From the NCBI GenBank assembly GCA_021204005.1, contig JAJQAD010000165.1:1-32981 (forward strand): a DNA stretch of 32,981 nucleotides, in the 5' to 3' direction. Every line of letters begins with the position of its first letter. Position 1 is the stretch's first letter. The notes under the pieces were generated by a model. That model was not told the DNA's origin. It worked only from the letters and a program-made list of their open reading frames with translations, and ran no database searches. The position numbers and the translations under genes are program-made. Source of the stretch: Clostridiales bacterium (GTDB taxonomy: Bacteria; Bacillota; Clostridia; Lachnospirales; Lachnospiraceae). This document shows positions 8,496 through 18,600 of the stretch, piece by piece.

Positions 8496-10436
8496 ATGCG
8501 GTTACATTCTTTGGATTTGAGAAATATAGTAATAGAGGATTCATTCTGGTCCAAGCATGTGGATCTGGTGCGCAGGGAAATTATTCCCTATCAGTGGGAA
8601 GCCATGAACGACAGAATAGAGGACGCTGAGCCCAGCCACTGCCTGGAGAATTTCAAAATTGCGGCCGGGCGTTCGACCGGTGATTTCTACGGGGAGGTAT
8701 TTCAGGATACTGATGTGGCGAAATGGCTGGAGGCTGTGGGGTATTCGCTGGCGTGTTACCCGGATGAGGAGCTGGAGCAGACTGCGGATGAGGTGATTGA
8801 TCTGATCGCGGAAGCCCAGGGCGAGGATGGATACCTGGACACTTACTTTACGATTCATGACCCGGCCGGGCGGTGGCAGCACCTGGCGGAAGGGCATGAA
8901 CTCTATACAGCCGGCCACATGATGGAGGCTGCTGTGGCTTACTATGAGGGAACAGGCAAGCGTAAACTTCTGGACTGTGTGTGCCGGTTAGCTGATCTGA
9001 TCGCGGAGACGTTTGGTACGGAAGAAGGGAAGGTACATGGATATCCCGGGCACGAAGAAGTGGAAATTGGCCTGATCCGCCTCTCACAGGCCACGGGGGA
9101 GAAAAAATATCTGGATCTGGCAAAATATTTTATTGATATCCGCGGTGTGGGAGAGAATTATTTCGTGAATGAAATGAAGCGGCCGGGTCATCATGTAATT
9201 TATGCGGATTTTCAGAATTATCAGCCCGCATATTCCCAGTCTCATCTGCCGGTGAGAGAGCAGACGACGGCGGAAGGGCACGCTGTCCGCGCGGTCTATT
9301 TGTACAGCGCCATGGCAGATCTGGCGGATGCATATCAGGATGCGGGGTTAAAAAAGGCGTGCGAGACACTGTGGGAAAATATCGTGACAAAGCGGATGTA
9401 TCTGACCGGAGGAATCGGATCTTCCGGAATTCTGGAACGTTTTACTACCGATTATGATCTGCCGAATGAGTATAATTACAGCGAAAGCTGTGCTTCTGTC
9501 GGGCTAGCCATGTTCGGGATGCGGATGAACCAGATTACGAGAGAAAGCCGGTATGTAGATGTCGTGGAGCGTGCGCTGTACAATACCGTGCTGGGCGGTA
9601 TTGCGCTGGACGGAAAAAGTTTCTTTTATGTTAATCCTCTGGAAGTATGGCCGGACGCATGTATGGACAGAACCTCAAAGCAGCATGTAAAGCCGGTGCG
9701 GCAGAAATGGTTTGGCTGTGCCTGCTGCCCGCCGAATATTGCCCGGACACTGGCTTCGCTGGGGCAGTATATTTATGCTGTGGATGCTGAAAACAGAGCG
9801 CTTTATGTTAATTTATTTGTTTCGAATGAGACAGAAGTTTCTTTTGGTGAAGAAGAACGGGTGCATGTGTCAATGGAGACACATTTCCCATGGGACAATA
9901 CAATTCAAATTTGCGTGACGGATGTGCCGGAAAATGGTATGACGCTTCATATCCGTATTCCGGATTATGCGCAGAACTATAGCGTGTCCGGGAATGGCAT
10001 GGTGACCGGCGCGCCGGAAGAAAACGGCTACTGGACGGTTAAAACGGATGAAGCCTGTGAATTGCAGATTACATTTGAGGCGCCTGCACATTATGTCTAT
10101 GCGAATCCACAGGTCAGGGCAGATGCTGGAAAAGCGGCAATCGTGCGCGGACCGCTGGTATATTGCCTGGAAGAGTGTGACAACGGTGCAAATCTTCCGG
10201 CGATTATGGCAGATACAGAGGAACCGCTGGCGGAAGTAGCGTCAGATCTTTTCGGCGGAAGTGTTATTGTGACGGGACATGGAAAAAAGGTGAAAGAGAA
10301 CTCCTGGAAAGAGGGTCTTTATGGAGTTCAGAAACCGGAGACGGAGGAAGTATCTTTTACCGCAATTCCTTATCCCTATTGGAATAACCGCGGTGAGGGA
10401 GAGATGCTGGTCTGGATCCGGGATGGACGAATCTGA
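8496..10436 (+). CDS. GH127 family beta-L-arabinofuranosidase-like protein (former DUF1680)
   Basis: 'RLHSLDLRNIVIEDSFWSKHVDLVRREIIPYQ', 'YPGHEEVEIGLIRL', 'YLTGGIGSSGILERFTTDYDLPNEYNYSESCASVGLAMF', Cys motif 'WFGCACCPPNIARTLASLGQYIY'. ATG 8496 is preceded by AAAGGAG. Confidence 0.9.
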   Translation: MRLHSLDLRNIVIEDSFWSKHVDLVRREIIPYQWEAMNDRIEDAEPSHCLENFKIAAGRSTGDFYGEVFQDTDVAKWLEAVGYSLACYPDEELEQTADEVIDLIAEAQGEDGYLDTYFTIHDPAGRWQHLAEGHELYTAGHMMEAAVAYYEGTGKRKLLDCVCRLADLIAETFGTEEGKVHGYPGHEEVEIGLIRLSQATGEKKYLDLAKYFIDIRGVGENYFVNEMKRPGHHVIYADFQNYQPAYSQSHLPVREQTTAEGHAVRAVYLYSAMADLADAYQDAGLKKACETLWENIVTKRMYLTGGIGSSGILERFTTDYDLPNEYNYSESCASVGLAMFGMRMNQITRESRYVDVVERALYNTVLGGIALDGKSFFYVNPLEVWPDACMDRTSKQHVKPVRQKWFGCACCPPNIARTLASLGQYIYAVDAENRALYVNLFVSNETEVSFGEEERVHVSMETHFPWDNTIQICVTDVPENGMTLHIRIPDYAQNYSVSGNGMVTGAPEENGYWTVKTDEACELQITFEAPAHYVYANPQVRADAGKAAIVRGPLVYCLEECDNGANLPAIMADTEEPLAEVASDLFGGSVIVTGHGKKVKENSWKEGLYGVQKPETEEVSFTAIPYPYWNNRGEGEMLVWIRDGRI

Positions 10437-10510
10437 TGATACCCGGATAAAATTGCCATTTTGTGTAAAATTTTGTATTTAAGTGCATAATTACAGCATT
10501 AGGAAAGAAT

Positions 10511-10545
10511 TCCCTGTGGTCTTCAAGACTGGAGGGAGTTTTTTT
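10511..10545 (+). terminator. Intrinsic terminator after the GH127 gene
   Basis: TCCCTGTGGTCT-TCA-AGACTGGAGGGA (12-bp stem, one mismatch, two wobbles) followed by GTTTTTTT. Confidence 0.85.
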
Positions 10546-10720
10546 CTTCATAGGAAAGACCTTTATTTTGTGCAGGGGTGCGTAAAGGAATATAACAGAT
10601 GGGGGTTGTTTTTTCTGCTCTGAGCATTTAGAATCTATCTGATGAAAGGCCGGATATGTATATGCAGTGTTAATATCAGGAAATCGGTCTTTATCAGATG
10701 GCGGTGAGAGGTGCAGATTG

Positions 10721-11878
10721 ATGAATAAAGCAGAAAGATGTCCGGTTTATAAAAAGTGCGGCGGTTGCCAGTATCAGGATATTTCCTATAAAAAGCAGAT
10801 GGAGATGAAACAGGAGCAGGTGCGGAAACTGTTGAAGCCTTTCTGCCGGGTGTATCCTATTGTGGGGATGGAAAATCCCTATCATTACCGGAATAAAGTG
10901 CATGCCGTCTTTGACCGGAGACCGGATGGAGCTATCATTTCCGGTGTCTATGAGGAAAAAACACACCGGGTGGTGGCGGTGGATGATTGCCTGATTGAGG
11001 ATGAGAAAGCGGATGCCATCATCCGCGACATCCGCGGGATGCTCCGTTCTTTTAAAATTAAGACCTATGATGAGGATACCGGGTACGGACTTCTGCGCCA
11101 TGTGCTGGTGCGCCGCGGCTTTGCCACGGGGGAAATCATGGTGGTGCTGGTGCTGGGTTCTCCGATCCTGCCCTCTAAAAATAATTTTGTAAAAGCCCTG
11201 CGAAAACTTCACCCGGAGATCACTACAATTGTGATAAATGTAAATAATAAGAAAACCAGCATGGTTCTTGGCGAAAAGGAAACCGTGATTTACGGCAGAG
11301 GCTATATCGAGGATGTCCTCTGCGGACAGACGTTCCGTATCTCGCCGAAGTCGTTTTATCAGGTCAACCCGGTACAGACGGAAAAGCTTTACGCGAAGGC
11401 GATTGAGCTGGCAGGACTGACGGGAAGAGAGCGTGTGATTGATGCCTACTGCGGCATCGGAACCATCGGAATCTGCGCGGCGGACCGCGCGCGGGAAGTG
11501 ATCGGTGTTGAGCTCAACCGGGATGCGGTGCGGGATGCTGTCCGCAACGCGAAGAGAAACGAGAAGAAAAATGTTTCTTTTTATACTGCAGATGCCGGGA
11601 AAATCATGCTGCAGATGGCGGAGCAGGGAGAGCGTGCGGATGTGGTCTTTATGGACCCGCCGAGGAGCGGCAGCGATGAGATTTTTATGGCGTCTGTCGT
11701 GCGGCTGCGCCCGAAACGGATTGTATATATCTCCTGCAACCCGGAGACGCAGGCAAGGGACCTGAAATATTTTACATCCAACGGATATCGGGCGGAGGGA
11801 GCGTATCCGTTTGATTGTTTTCCTTTTACAGGGCATACAGAAACCTGTGTCCTCTTAACGAAAGCAAACAGAGCGTAG
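10721..11878 (+). CDS. rlmD: 23S rRNA (uracil-C5)-methyltransferase, RlmD/RumA-like
   Basis: N-terminal Fe-S type cysteines 'CPVYKKCGGCQY', SAM motif 'VIDAYCGIGTIGI', 'VVFMDPPRSG', catalytic 'IVYISCNPETQARDL'. ATG 10721 is the probable start rather than 10667. RlmC/RlmD/RlmCD specificity is not resolved. Confidence 0.88.
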   Translation: MNKAERCPVYKKCGGCQYQDISYKKQMEMKQEQVRKLLKPFCRVYPIVGMENPYHYRNKVHAVFDRRPDGAIISGVYEEKTHRVVAVDDCLIEDEKADAIIRDIRGMLRSFKIKTYDEDTGYGLLRHVLVRRGFATGEIMVVLVLGSPILPSKNNFVKALRKLHPEITTIVINVNNKKTSMVLGEKETVIYGRGYIEDVLCGQTFRISPKSFYQVNPVQTEKLYAKAIELAGLTGRERVIDAYCGIGTIGICAADRAREVIGVELNRDAVRDAVRNAKRNEKKNVSFYTADAGKIMLQMAEQGERADVVFMDPPRSGSDEIFMASVVRLRPKRIVYISCNPETQARDLKYFTSNGYRAEGAYPFDCFPFTGHTETCVLLTKANRA

Positions 11879-11996
11879 ATGGAGTTTAGTGACGCTGTTT
11901 GTAAAGCAGACTGGTACAAAAAATAGCATAAAAACAGCGAATCTGTATACGTGAATACCTGTAGAAAATGTCTGAAAATACCAGAGGAGGTACAGC

Positions 11997-12839
11997 ATGT
12001 ACGACACAGCAATCATCGGCAGCGGACCGGCCGGCCTGTCCGCCGCGTTGAATTTAAAGCTTCACAATAAAAATATCATCTGGTTTGGCTCTGAAGATCT
12101 GAGCATGAAGGTGGAAAAATCAGAAAAAATAGCCAACTATCCCGGGCTGGGAATGATCAGCGGCGCGGAGTTAAACCGTCGGTTTGCGGAGCAGATGGAA
12201 CAGATGGACCTGTCTCTGACCGACCGCATGGTGACAACGATTCTGCCGATGGGAGAGAGCTTTCAGCTTCTGGCGGAGAATGAGATTTATGAGGCAAAGA
12301 CGCTCCTGCTTGCCACCGGTGCTGTCTCCGGGAAGGGATTCCCGGGGGAGGCGGAGTTTCTCGGACGCGGCATCAGCTACTGTGCGACCTGTGACGGTTT
12401 CCTTTATAAAGGAAAGACGATTGCCGTTTTCTGTCAGGACCCGCGGTATGAGCATGAGGTAGAGTATCTGGCTGGTCTGGCGGAGAAAGTATACTATTAT
12501 ATGCCATATTCGGGCGGTGAGATTGCGATGCCGAATGCCAGGCGGCTGTCAGAACCAATCAAAGAGGTGACCGGTGACCGGAAAGTCTCCGCGATTCATT
12601 TGACGGATGGAAATGAGATTGCTGTAGACGGTCTGTTCTGCCTGCGAAATGCGGTGGCACCGACGGCACTCCTGCCGGGGCTTCAGATGGATGGCGCCCA
12701 CATTGCAGTAGACCGGGAGATGCGGACGAATCTGCCGGGATGCTTTGCGGCGGGGGACTGCACCGGACGTCCCTACCAGATCGCGAAAGCGGTGGGGGAG
12801 GGAAACGTGGCGGCGCATACGATCCTCGCCGGCCTTTAG
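11997..12839 (+). CDS. Thioredoxin-reductase-like FAD flavoprotein with CATC redox motif
   Basis: 'AIIGSGPAGLSAALNL' FAD motif, 'GISYCATCDGF' redox centre, 'GCFAAGDCTGRPYQIAKAVGEGNVAA' C-terminal FAD motif; RBS AGAGGAGG. Confidence 0.88.
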   Translation: MYDTAIIGSGPAGLSAALNLKLHNKNIIWFGSEDLSMKVEKSEKIANYPGLGMISGAELNRRFAEQMEQMDLSLTDRMVTTILPMGESFQLLAENEIYEAKTLLLATGAVSGKGFPGEAEFLGRGISYCATCDGFLYKGKTIAVFCQDPRYEHEVEYLAGLAEKVYYYMPYSGGEIAMPNARRLSEPIKEVTGDRKVSAIHLTDGNEIAVDGLFCLRNAVAPTALLPGLQMDGAHIAVDREMRTNLPGCFAAGDCTGRPYQIAKAVGEGNVAAHTILAGL

Positions 12840-12870
12840 CGGGGTTATCACAATGCGATGAATGGTAATG

Positions 12871-12895
12871 AACGGAGCACCGGGTGCTCCGTTTT
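12871..12895 (+). terminator. Intrinsic terminator between convergent genes
   Basis: AACGGAGCAC-CGG-GTGCTCCGTT (10-bp perfect stem) followed by TT on the + strand, between the TrxB-like stop (12839) and the minus-strand kinase stop (12901). Confidence 0.78.
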
Positions 12896-12900
12896 CCATC

Positions 12901-14217
12901 TTACAGGTTCAACAGTATATTCACAGAAAAGTGGCTTTCGTCATACTCGATCCGGAGGTCTCCGTGGTAATGCTCTACGGTCTCACGAACAGAGAGCAGA
13001 CCGATGGCCTTGTCTGAGTGCTTGGAGGAGATCAGACCCTGTTCGTTTTCGCGAATCTGTGTATTGTGATTATTTTCTACGATGAGAACCAGAATGGAGG
13101 CGGTCGGCATCTGTGAGATAACTGCAATTTTTCTCTCTTCCAGGGGGAGATTTTTGCTGGCATCGATGGCATTCTCGACCAGATTTCCCAGCATTACACA
13201 GTATTCCGGCTCCGGGAGCGGAAGGTCGTGGGGCAGATCGAGAACCCAGGAGATCGCAATCTGCAGTTCCCGGCAGCGGTCGTGATAATGGGTGACGACG
13301 GCATTTACCGCCGGATTTGCGCAGAGCGTGACATAACCGGACTGTGTGGACTCCTGGTATTGCCGGAGATAGTTTTTCAAAGCTGTGAGGTCGCCGCTTT
13401 CTGCCAGATTCTGAATCGTGGCAATCTGATGGCGGAAGTCATGACGCATTTTTCGTGCGGAAGCGATGTATTCTGTCAGCGTTTCATACTGTTTGGACTG
13501 GAAACCCAGGAAATGGTTGCGCCGCTCCAGTTCCTTGAACTCTGTCTGTTTTTTTGCCATCTGGTACAGCAGAGTGTACATGTAAAACATGCAGAACAAC
13601 AACAGGCTCACGATCAGCAGATAGATGTAGAAATGGCGGTCGTCCGAGAGAGAGTTATAGTTTTTCGGTATGATAAATACAGTAACGCCGGTGAAGATCA
13701 CCGGCCATACCAGACCGTTCCGCCACAGGGAGAAATCGTCATAATTTTCTACCAGCCATCGGATATACACGGTAGACGGGATGTAGAGGCATGCCAGGAC
13801 GCCTGCACACAGGCAGGTGGAAAAAAGACTGGAACCCCAGGCATAGTCTGTGTAATATATGCCCAGATGCATCCGGGCAGCGAAAATATCTGTATACAGA
13901 GTCTCAAAGCAAAAGACAGAGATTACAATCAGAAAAACAGTGAGCGCTTTGTAGATATTGATCCGCAGGCTTTTCCAGTAGATCAGAAAGAAAACCGGGA
14001 GAAAAGGAAATAACAGATAGTTAGACGGAATCCCGGTTTGAAACATGGCAAAGCTGATTGCGAAAAGATATACTCCCAGCACAGAACACCCCAAAACCCA
14101 GATTTTCCGAATGGGAAGCTTTGCGACTCCCAGCATGGGAAAATAACACAGAAAAAATGCAAATAAAAGATTCGAGTTTGCTACTAAAATCTGAAAAAAA
14201 CCGGATAGTTGATTCAT
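12901..14217 (-). CDS. Sensor histidine kinase, AgrC-like (multi-TM sensor + GHKL ATPase)
   Basis: N-terminal hydrophobic helices; 'RKMRHDFRHQIATIQ' H-box, 'YCVMLGNLVENAIDAS', 'KAIGLLSVRETVEHYHGDL'. ATG at 14217 overlaps the upstream TAA (TAATG). Confidence 0.92.
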   Translation of the reverse strand: MNQLSGFFQILVANSNLLFAFFLCYFPMLGVAKLPIRKIWVLGCSVLGVYLFAISFAMFQTGIPSNYLLFPFLPVFFLIYWKSLRINIYKALTVFLIVISVFCFETLYTDIFAARMHLGIYYTDYAWGSSLFSTCLCAGVLACLYIPSTVYIRWLVENYDDFSLWRNGLVWPVIFTGVTVFIIPKNYNSLSDDRHFYIYLLIVSLLLFCMFYMYTLLYQMAKKQTEFKELERRNHFLGFQSKQYETLTEYIASARKMRHDFRHQIATIQNLAESGDLTALKNYLRQYQESTQSGYVTLCANPAVNAVVTHYHDRCRELQIAISWVLDLPHDLPLPEPEYCVMLGNLVENAIDASKNLPLEERKIAVISQMPTASILVLIVENNHNTQIRENEQGLISSKHSDKAIGLLSVRETVEHYHGDLRIEYDESHFSVNILLNL

Positions 14218-14957
14218 TACAGGTACCTCTTGCTGCATTTTCTGGCGCGTTCGTACTGGTAGTTTAAAAATGTCTGCACTACTTCATTTCGGTTGTTCTG
14301 ACGAATCGGGAAAGACTGACCGTTTTTCATGATAAATTCGGAGTCCCCCATTTTTTCAATATGATCCATATTTAATATGATGCCCCGGTTGCACTGAATA
14401 AAGCGATTGTCTTCCCGCAGTGTATTCCAGAGGCTGGTAAAAGAGTCAATGTAGCAGCGCATGGGCTCTTTTTTTACGGCAGTGACGATGGCATGGTGCC
14501 GGTCTGCTTCCAGAGAGATCAGGTCATTGTGGGGGACTGTGATTTTCTGTCGTCCGCAGGTCAGCTCCAGGGAGGCAAGGTGCTGGGGAATGGCTTTGGC
14601 CGCTTCCGATAGCACCTGTGCCACCCGTTCTGCACGGCAGGGCTTGACCAGGTAGTCAAAGGGGTGCAGCGGCAGGGAATCCCAGACATGCTCTGTGCTG
14701 GTCGTTACAAAGACGAGCAGGCATTCCATATCTCTCTTGCGGATGTACTTCGCCACATCGATCCCTGTCAGGTCTTCCATATAAATGTCCAGAAATATCA
14801 TCTGATAGCATCCCGGTTGAAAGCGGGTGAGAAATTTTTCCCCGCTGGAAAAATGATCATATGTAATCTGTGTTCCGAAATCCCTCGCCCAGGCGTCACA
14901 GGCCCGGGTCAGGATATGTAAATCTTCCGGACTGTCTTCTAAAATTGCAACTTTCAT
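14217..14957 (-). CDS. LytTR-family response regulator
   Basis: 'MKVAILEDSPEDLHIL', 'MIFLDIYMEDLTGIDVAKYIRK', 'HPFDYLVKPC' REC; C-terminal LytTR 'LISLEADRHHAIVTAVKKEPMRCYIDSFTSLWNTLREDNRFIQCNRGIILNMDHIEKM'. Confidence 0.94.
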   Translation of the reverse strand: MKVAILEDSPEDLHILTRACDAWARDFGTQITYDHFSSGEKFLTRFQPGCYQMIFLDIYMEDLTGIDVAKYIRKRDMECLLVFVTTSTEHVWDSLPLHPFDYLVKPCRAERVAQVLSEAAKAIPQHLASLELTCGRQKITVPHNDLISLEADRHHAIVTAVKKEPMRCYIDSFTSLWNTLREDNRFIQCNRGIILNMDHIEKMGDSEFIMKNGQSFPIRQNNRNEVVQTFLNYQYERARKCSKRYL

Positions 14958-15218
14958 ATCGGTATATGCCGCCTCCTATGTATCACAGAGGTCAGATGCA
15001 ACGCATTGCAGATAATCTGACTGTTTTTGACTGTCTGTTTTCCGGCTGCACAGGCAGTTTAACAATAATAGAATAACACAGTTTTCTGAAAAGGGGACTT
15101 TTTTTGTGAAGCAAAACCCACTTTCGTGCAGGATGTCTTATCAGACGGATAAAATTTCGCTATGCTGTTTGGCAGGAAATTTTTGAAGCTTGAGGTATAT
15201 GGGAGACGATCAGGGCAG

Positions 15219-15641
15219 ATGAAAAGAAAAAATAAAATCAAAACAGGATCATTATCCGGGTTCATCTGTGCAGCCTGTGTGGTTTCCCTGCTGGTCATGC
15301 TGTTCCGCAATCCTTTTCCCGCGTATGCGCAGGAGGAAACAGGGGGGACGACCCGTGTGACCGGAACGGTGGTGGAGACACCTGATGAGGAGCCGGATGG
15401 AGCGGACAACGCAGACGGAAGCACGGATGGGGCGGACAATGCGGACGGGAATACAGATGGAGCGGATGGTTCAGACCAGGCTACTGTCGGATCTGTGTCG
15501 GATACAACAGAAAGAGCCGGGACAGGAGATCGTGACTCGATGATAGCCTGCTTCTTGTCTCTGAACATAGCAATAGCGGCGGGAATTATCATCTGGTATG
15601 TCAGAAGAGTGAGGGAGGAAAAGAATGTGGATTCCGGTTAG
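15219..15641 (+). CDS. Small surface or membrane protein: signal peptide, Asp/Gly-rich repeat, C-terminal TM with Arg tail
   Basis: MKRKNKIKTGSLSGFICAACVVSLLVMLFRNPFPAYAQEE... (DGADNADG[SN]T)n ... GTGDRDSMIACFLSLNIAIAAGIIIWYVRRVREEK. Confidence 0.75.
   Translation: MKRKNKIKTGSLSGFICAACVVSLLVMLFRNPFPAYAQEETGGTTRVTGTVVETPDEEPDGADNADGSTDGADNADGNTDGADGSDQATVGSVSDTTERAGTGDRDSMIACFLSLNIAIAAGIIIWYVRRVREEKNVDSG
15396..15476 (+). repeat. 30-bp (10-codon) imperfect tandem repeat, 2.7 copies
   Basis: GAT GGA GCG GAC AAC GCA GAC GGA AGC ACG / GAT GGG GCG GAC AAT GCG GAC GGG AAT ACA / GAT GGA GCG GAT GGT TCA GAC; encodes DGADNADGST/DGADNADGNT/DGADGSD. Confidence 0.85.
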
Positions 15642-15668
15642 AACAAAAAGAACTGGGGAGAAGCGTTT

Positions 15669-18600
15669 GTGAAAAGAAAGGCAGATCGGGAAACAAGGAT
15701 GAACCGGCCTGCGGAAAGAAAGAGGGAAAGAATGAAAAAAAGAGTAGGAATGATAAGAAAACTGGCAGTGTTTTTCCTAACCGCGGCAATGTGTGCGACC
15801 TCCGTGCCGGTTTCTGCCGCAGAGAACACAGACAGCAGCGGGACGGATTCGTCGGCACACTATGATGGTGAATACAATATGCTGGATGACGAAGGGTACG
15901 AGGCTTTCGGGTTTAACCTGACATCCCCCGATGAGTTTGATCCGGATGACACGTCTAATCCGCTGGAGGATTATGAAAAGATGGTCATCTCGGAATTGTA
16001 TGTGGGCGATATGAACCGGGAGGACAGTTGGACCGGCAGTTTCCGCGTGATGAATGATGTGGATACGCTGTCTGAGGAGACACTTTCTTTTGAAAGTATG
16101 GAACAGGATCTGGTGGGAAATGAGTACAGCTACTCCGCCGTTTTTCCTGAGAACAAATCAGATTATGAAGTGCAGACCACGAATTCTGCGGCTCTGGATT
16201 ATGACGGGGACGGGAAGGATGAGATCGTGGAGGTTACGCTGTATGTCAATAAGAAGACAACAAAAGATACCAGCTATTTTCAGATTCGCCTTTACGACCT
16301 GAATGAAAGTGATGAGTGGGAAGTGGCTGCCAAGACTTCTATTGCCCTGGCGGACAGCACAACGGACGATCTGTGCTGGGTGGATTCCATTGAGGCGGAC
16401 AACTCCAAGGCATACACCTCCATCGCGACGGGGGATTATGACAGTGACGGGACTCCGGAGATAGCTGTCTATGTGCCCTCCCAGACTTCCTCCGGCGCGT
16501 ATATTCAGATTATGGAAGTACCGGTTGGGCAGGGATTCTGCACAAAGTCGAAGATTTATCTGAGTGAGTTTAATATCAACGGCAATGTTTTTGATTACGA
16601 GGTAAGCGGCAGACTGATGCCGGTGGTGAGTCTGTCTACGACTTCCATCTCCGGGCAGGACGACCTGGTGGTCAATATCAGCCAGCCCCAGACTTCCAGT
16701 GATTCTTACGATGAGCACGGGCAGGAGTCCGTTCTGGCAATCTATCACTGCTATGGCTCTCTGGTGGAGGAGCGTCTGGAGCCGATGACACTTACCTATG
16801 GGTCGCAGCGTATGCGGTTCTGCTCCGCGGCAGACGCAGATATCAACGGGAACGGAACGGAGGAGCTGCTGGTTGGCGGTTATCTGAATGAAAAATGGGA
16901 CGATAATACGGATGTGGGAAGTCTCTCAGATGAATATAATCTGATTCAGGCGTTCTGCTGGAACGGGACGGCCTATGAGGAAGTGTGGGAGACGCCTCAG
17001 CAGGTGCAGGCGCTTTCAGACCTGAAGCTGAGTACAGAGATGATGGAGCCGGCAGCGTTTGCGGCCGGGCAGCTTTCCCCCTTGTCAAATAAAGATTATG
17101 TCTTCCTGGAGGGCGTGATTTCCGTTTTTTCTGCTTCGACGTCATCGGCAGGGACATCGGAGAAAGGGTTGCTGGAAGACGGAATATTCAGCTTTGAATG
17201 TGAGACCGCGTTAAAGGGCGACAACAGTGCTTTTATCAGTCAGGCTTACACCGCGGTGTTTTCATCCTCGGGGGTGGGATCAGAGCAGCTGGTCATTCTG
17301 CAGGGCGACCATCGGGGCAGCGATAATGACGTGATACACTATGATATCTGCTGGGCCTGGTATGAGGTTTCCACAGAGGACGCCAGTGCCGGGATTACCA
17401 GCGCAGTGACGGACAATGATTATATCACTGCAGATGAGGACGACAACGGTACCTTTATCTCCATCTGTCCGCTGGACTGCGATGACGATGCAGTGTATTT
17501 TGAATATGAGGGAAAGGAATGCGGCTGGAGTTCCCCCGAGCTGTATACGGTTCTGCAGAGCGCCCCGTACTGGAGTGAACTGCAATACAACTCGGAAACC
17601 TTTGGCGTGGGTTCTACATCCTATGAGCTGTCCATCGGATCCGGGAGCGGTACATCCGGGGACTCTTCCGTTGAAGTAGGCGGCCATGTTAAGGCCACAT
17701 TTCTGGTGGGAGTAGGATTGCTCGGAAACAAAGGCGAGGGCGGTATCGGTTTTGACATAGATGGCATGATCGGATATATGCATGAATATGAGGATACCGT
17801 TATTTACACAGATTCCTATAATGTGACCGTGCGCGCCGGGGAGGACTGCGCCATCGTTATGGTAATTCCGGTGGTCTCCTACAACTACAGCATGTGGTAT
17901 CCTACGTTTACGGTTGATGCAGACTATATTGATGCGTATAACGAACTGGTCATGGAACAGCTCGGTCTGGATGATGTGTCGAAGCTGACGGATGAACAGA
18001 AATGCCCATACACGGATGGTCAGGTGGTGGAAGGCCACTGGGAAAAAATCAGTATACCGGTGCAGCTGAATCCTGTCCTGACGGATCTTACCGTGGAAGA
18101 GTACAATGAACTGGCAGCGGAGTATGACCTGGATCTGATCAGCGAAGATCTGCTGACGGAGACTCCGGGGGATCCCACGACCTATCAGCAGAGCACAAGC
18201 CTCCTGGAGGCGCAGGAGGAGAGTGGGACAATAGAGTCTCTTCATGTATCCACGTATTCAGCGGAGGCCAAACAGGGGGAGACGGAGACAGAACTGAAGT
18301 ATGAGATAGAAAACGAGACCGTGAAAGGAAACGGAATCGCCGCTGAGGTGAAAGGAGAATTGTTTGCAGCGACGGAGGAGGAAGTGACACTTTTTGCCGC
18401 TGAAAAATTTGAAGCGGAGGTAGGATTGGCGGCAGGTGCAGATGCGAGTTATCTGTGGACATCCACGAGCCTGAACGGACAGTCTTTTACCGGGAAGATC
18501 ATGGGGATTCCGGAGGGCGGCAATGAAAATTACGTGTTTTCCACAAGGCTGGCTGTCTATGCCATCAGCGATGACTCTGACCTGAACGGAGTGCATGTGG

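Noticed and set aside
10694-11836. Minus-strand ORF of 380 aa
   Set aside because: Lies fully antisense to the well-supported rlmD-like gene; sequence is low-plausibility and explained by codon bias of the + strand gene.
13228-14013. Plus-strand ORF of 261 aa
   Set aside because: Antisense to the AgrC-like kinase, whose H-box and ATPase motifs are clear on the minus strand.
15055-15085. Possible LytTR/VirR-type boxes GCAGTTTAA and CACAGTTTT, 24 bp apart
   Set aside because: Only partial match to the LytTR consensus and off-spacing; not strong enough to call as an operator.
17280-18245. Minus-strand ORF of 321 aa
   Set aside because: Antisense to the giant surface protein; no domain signature.
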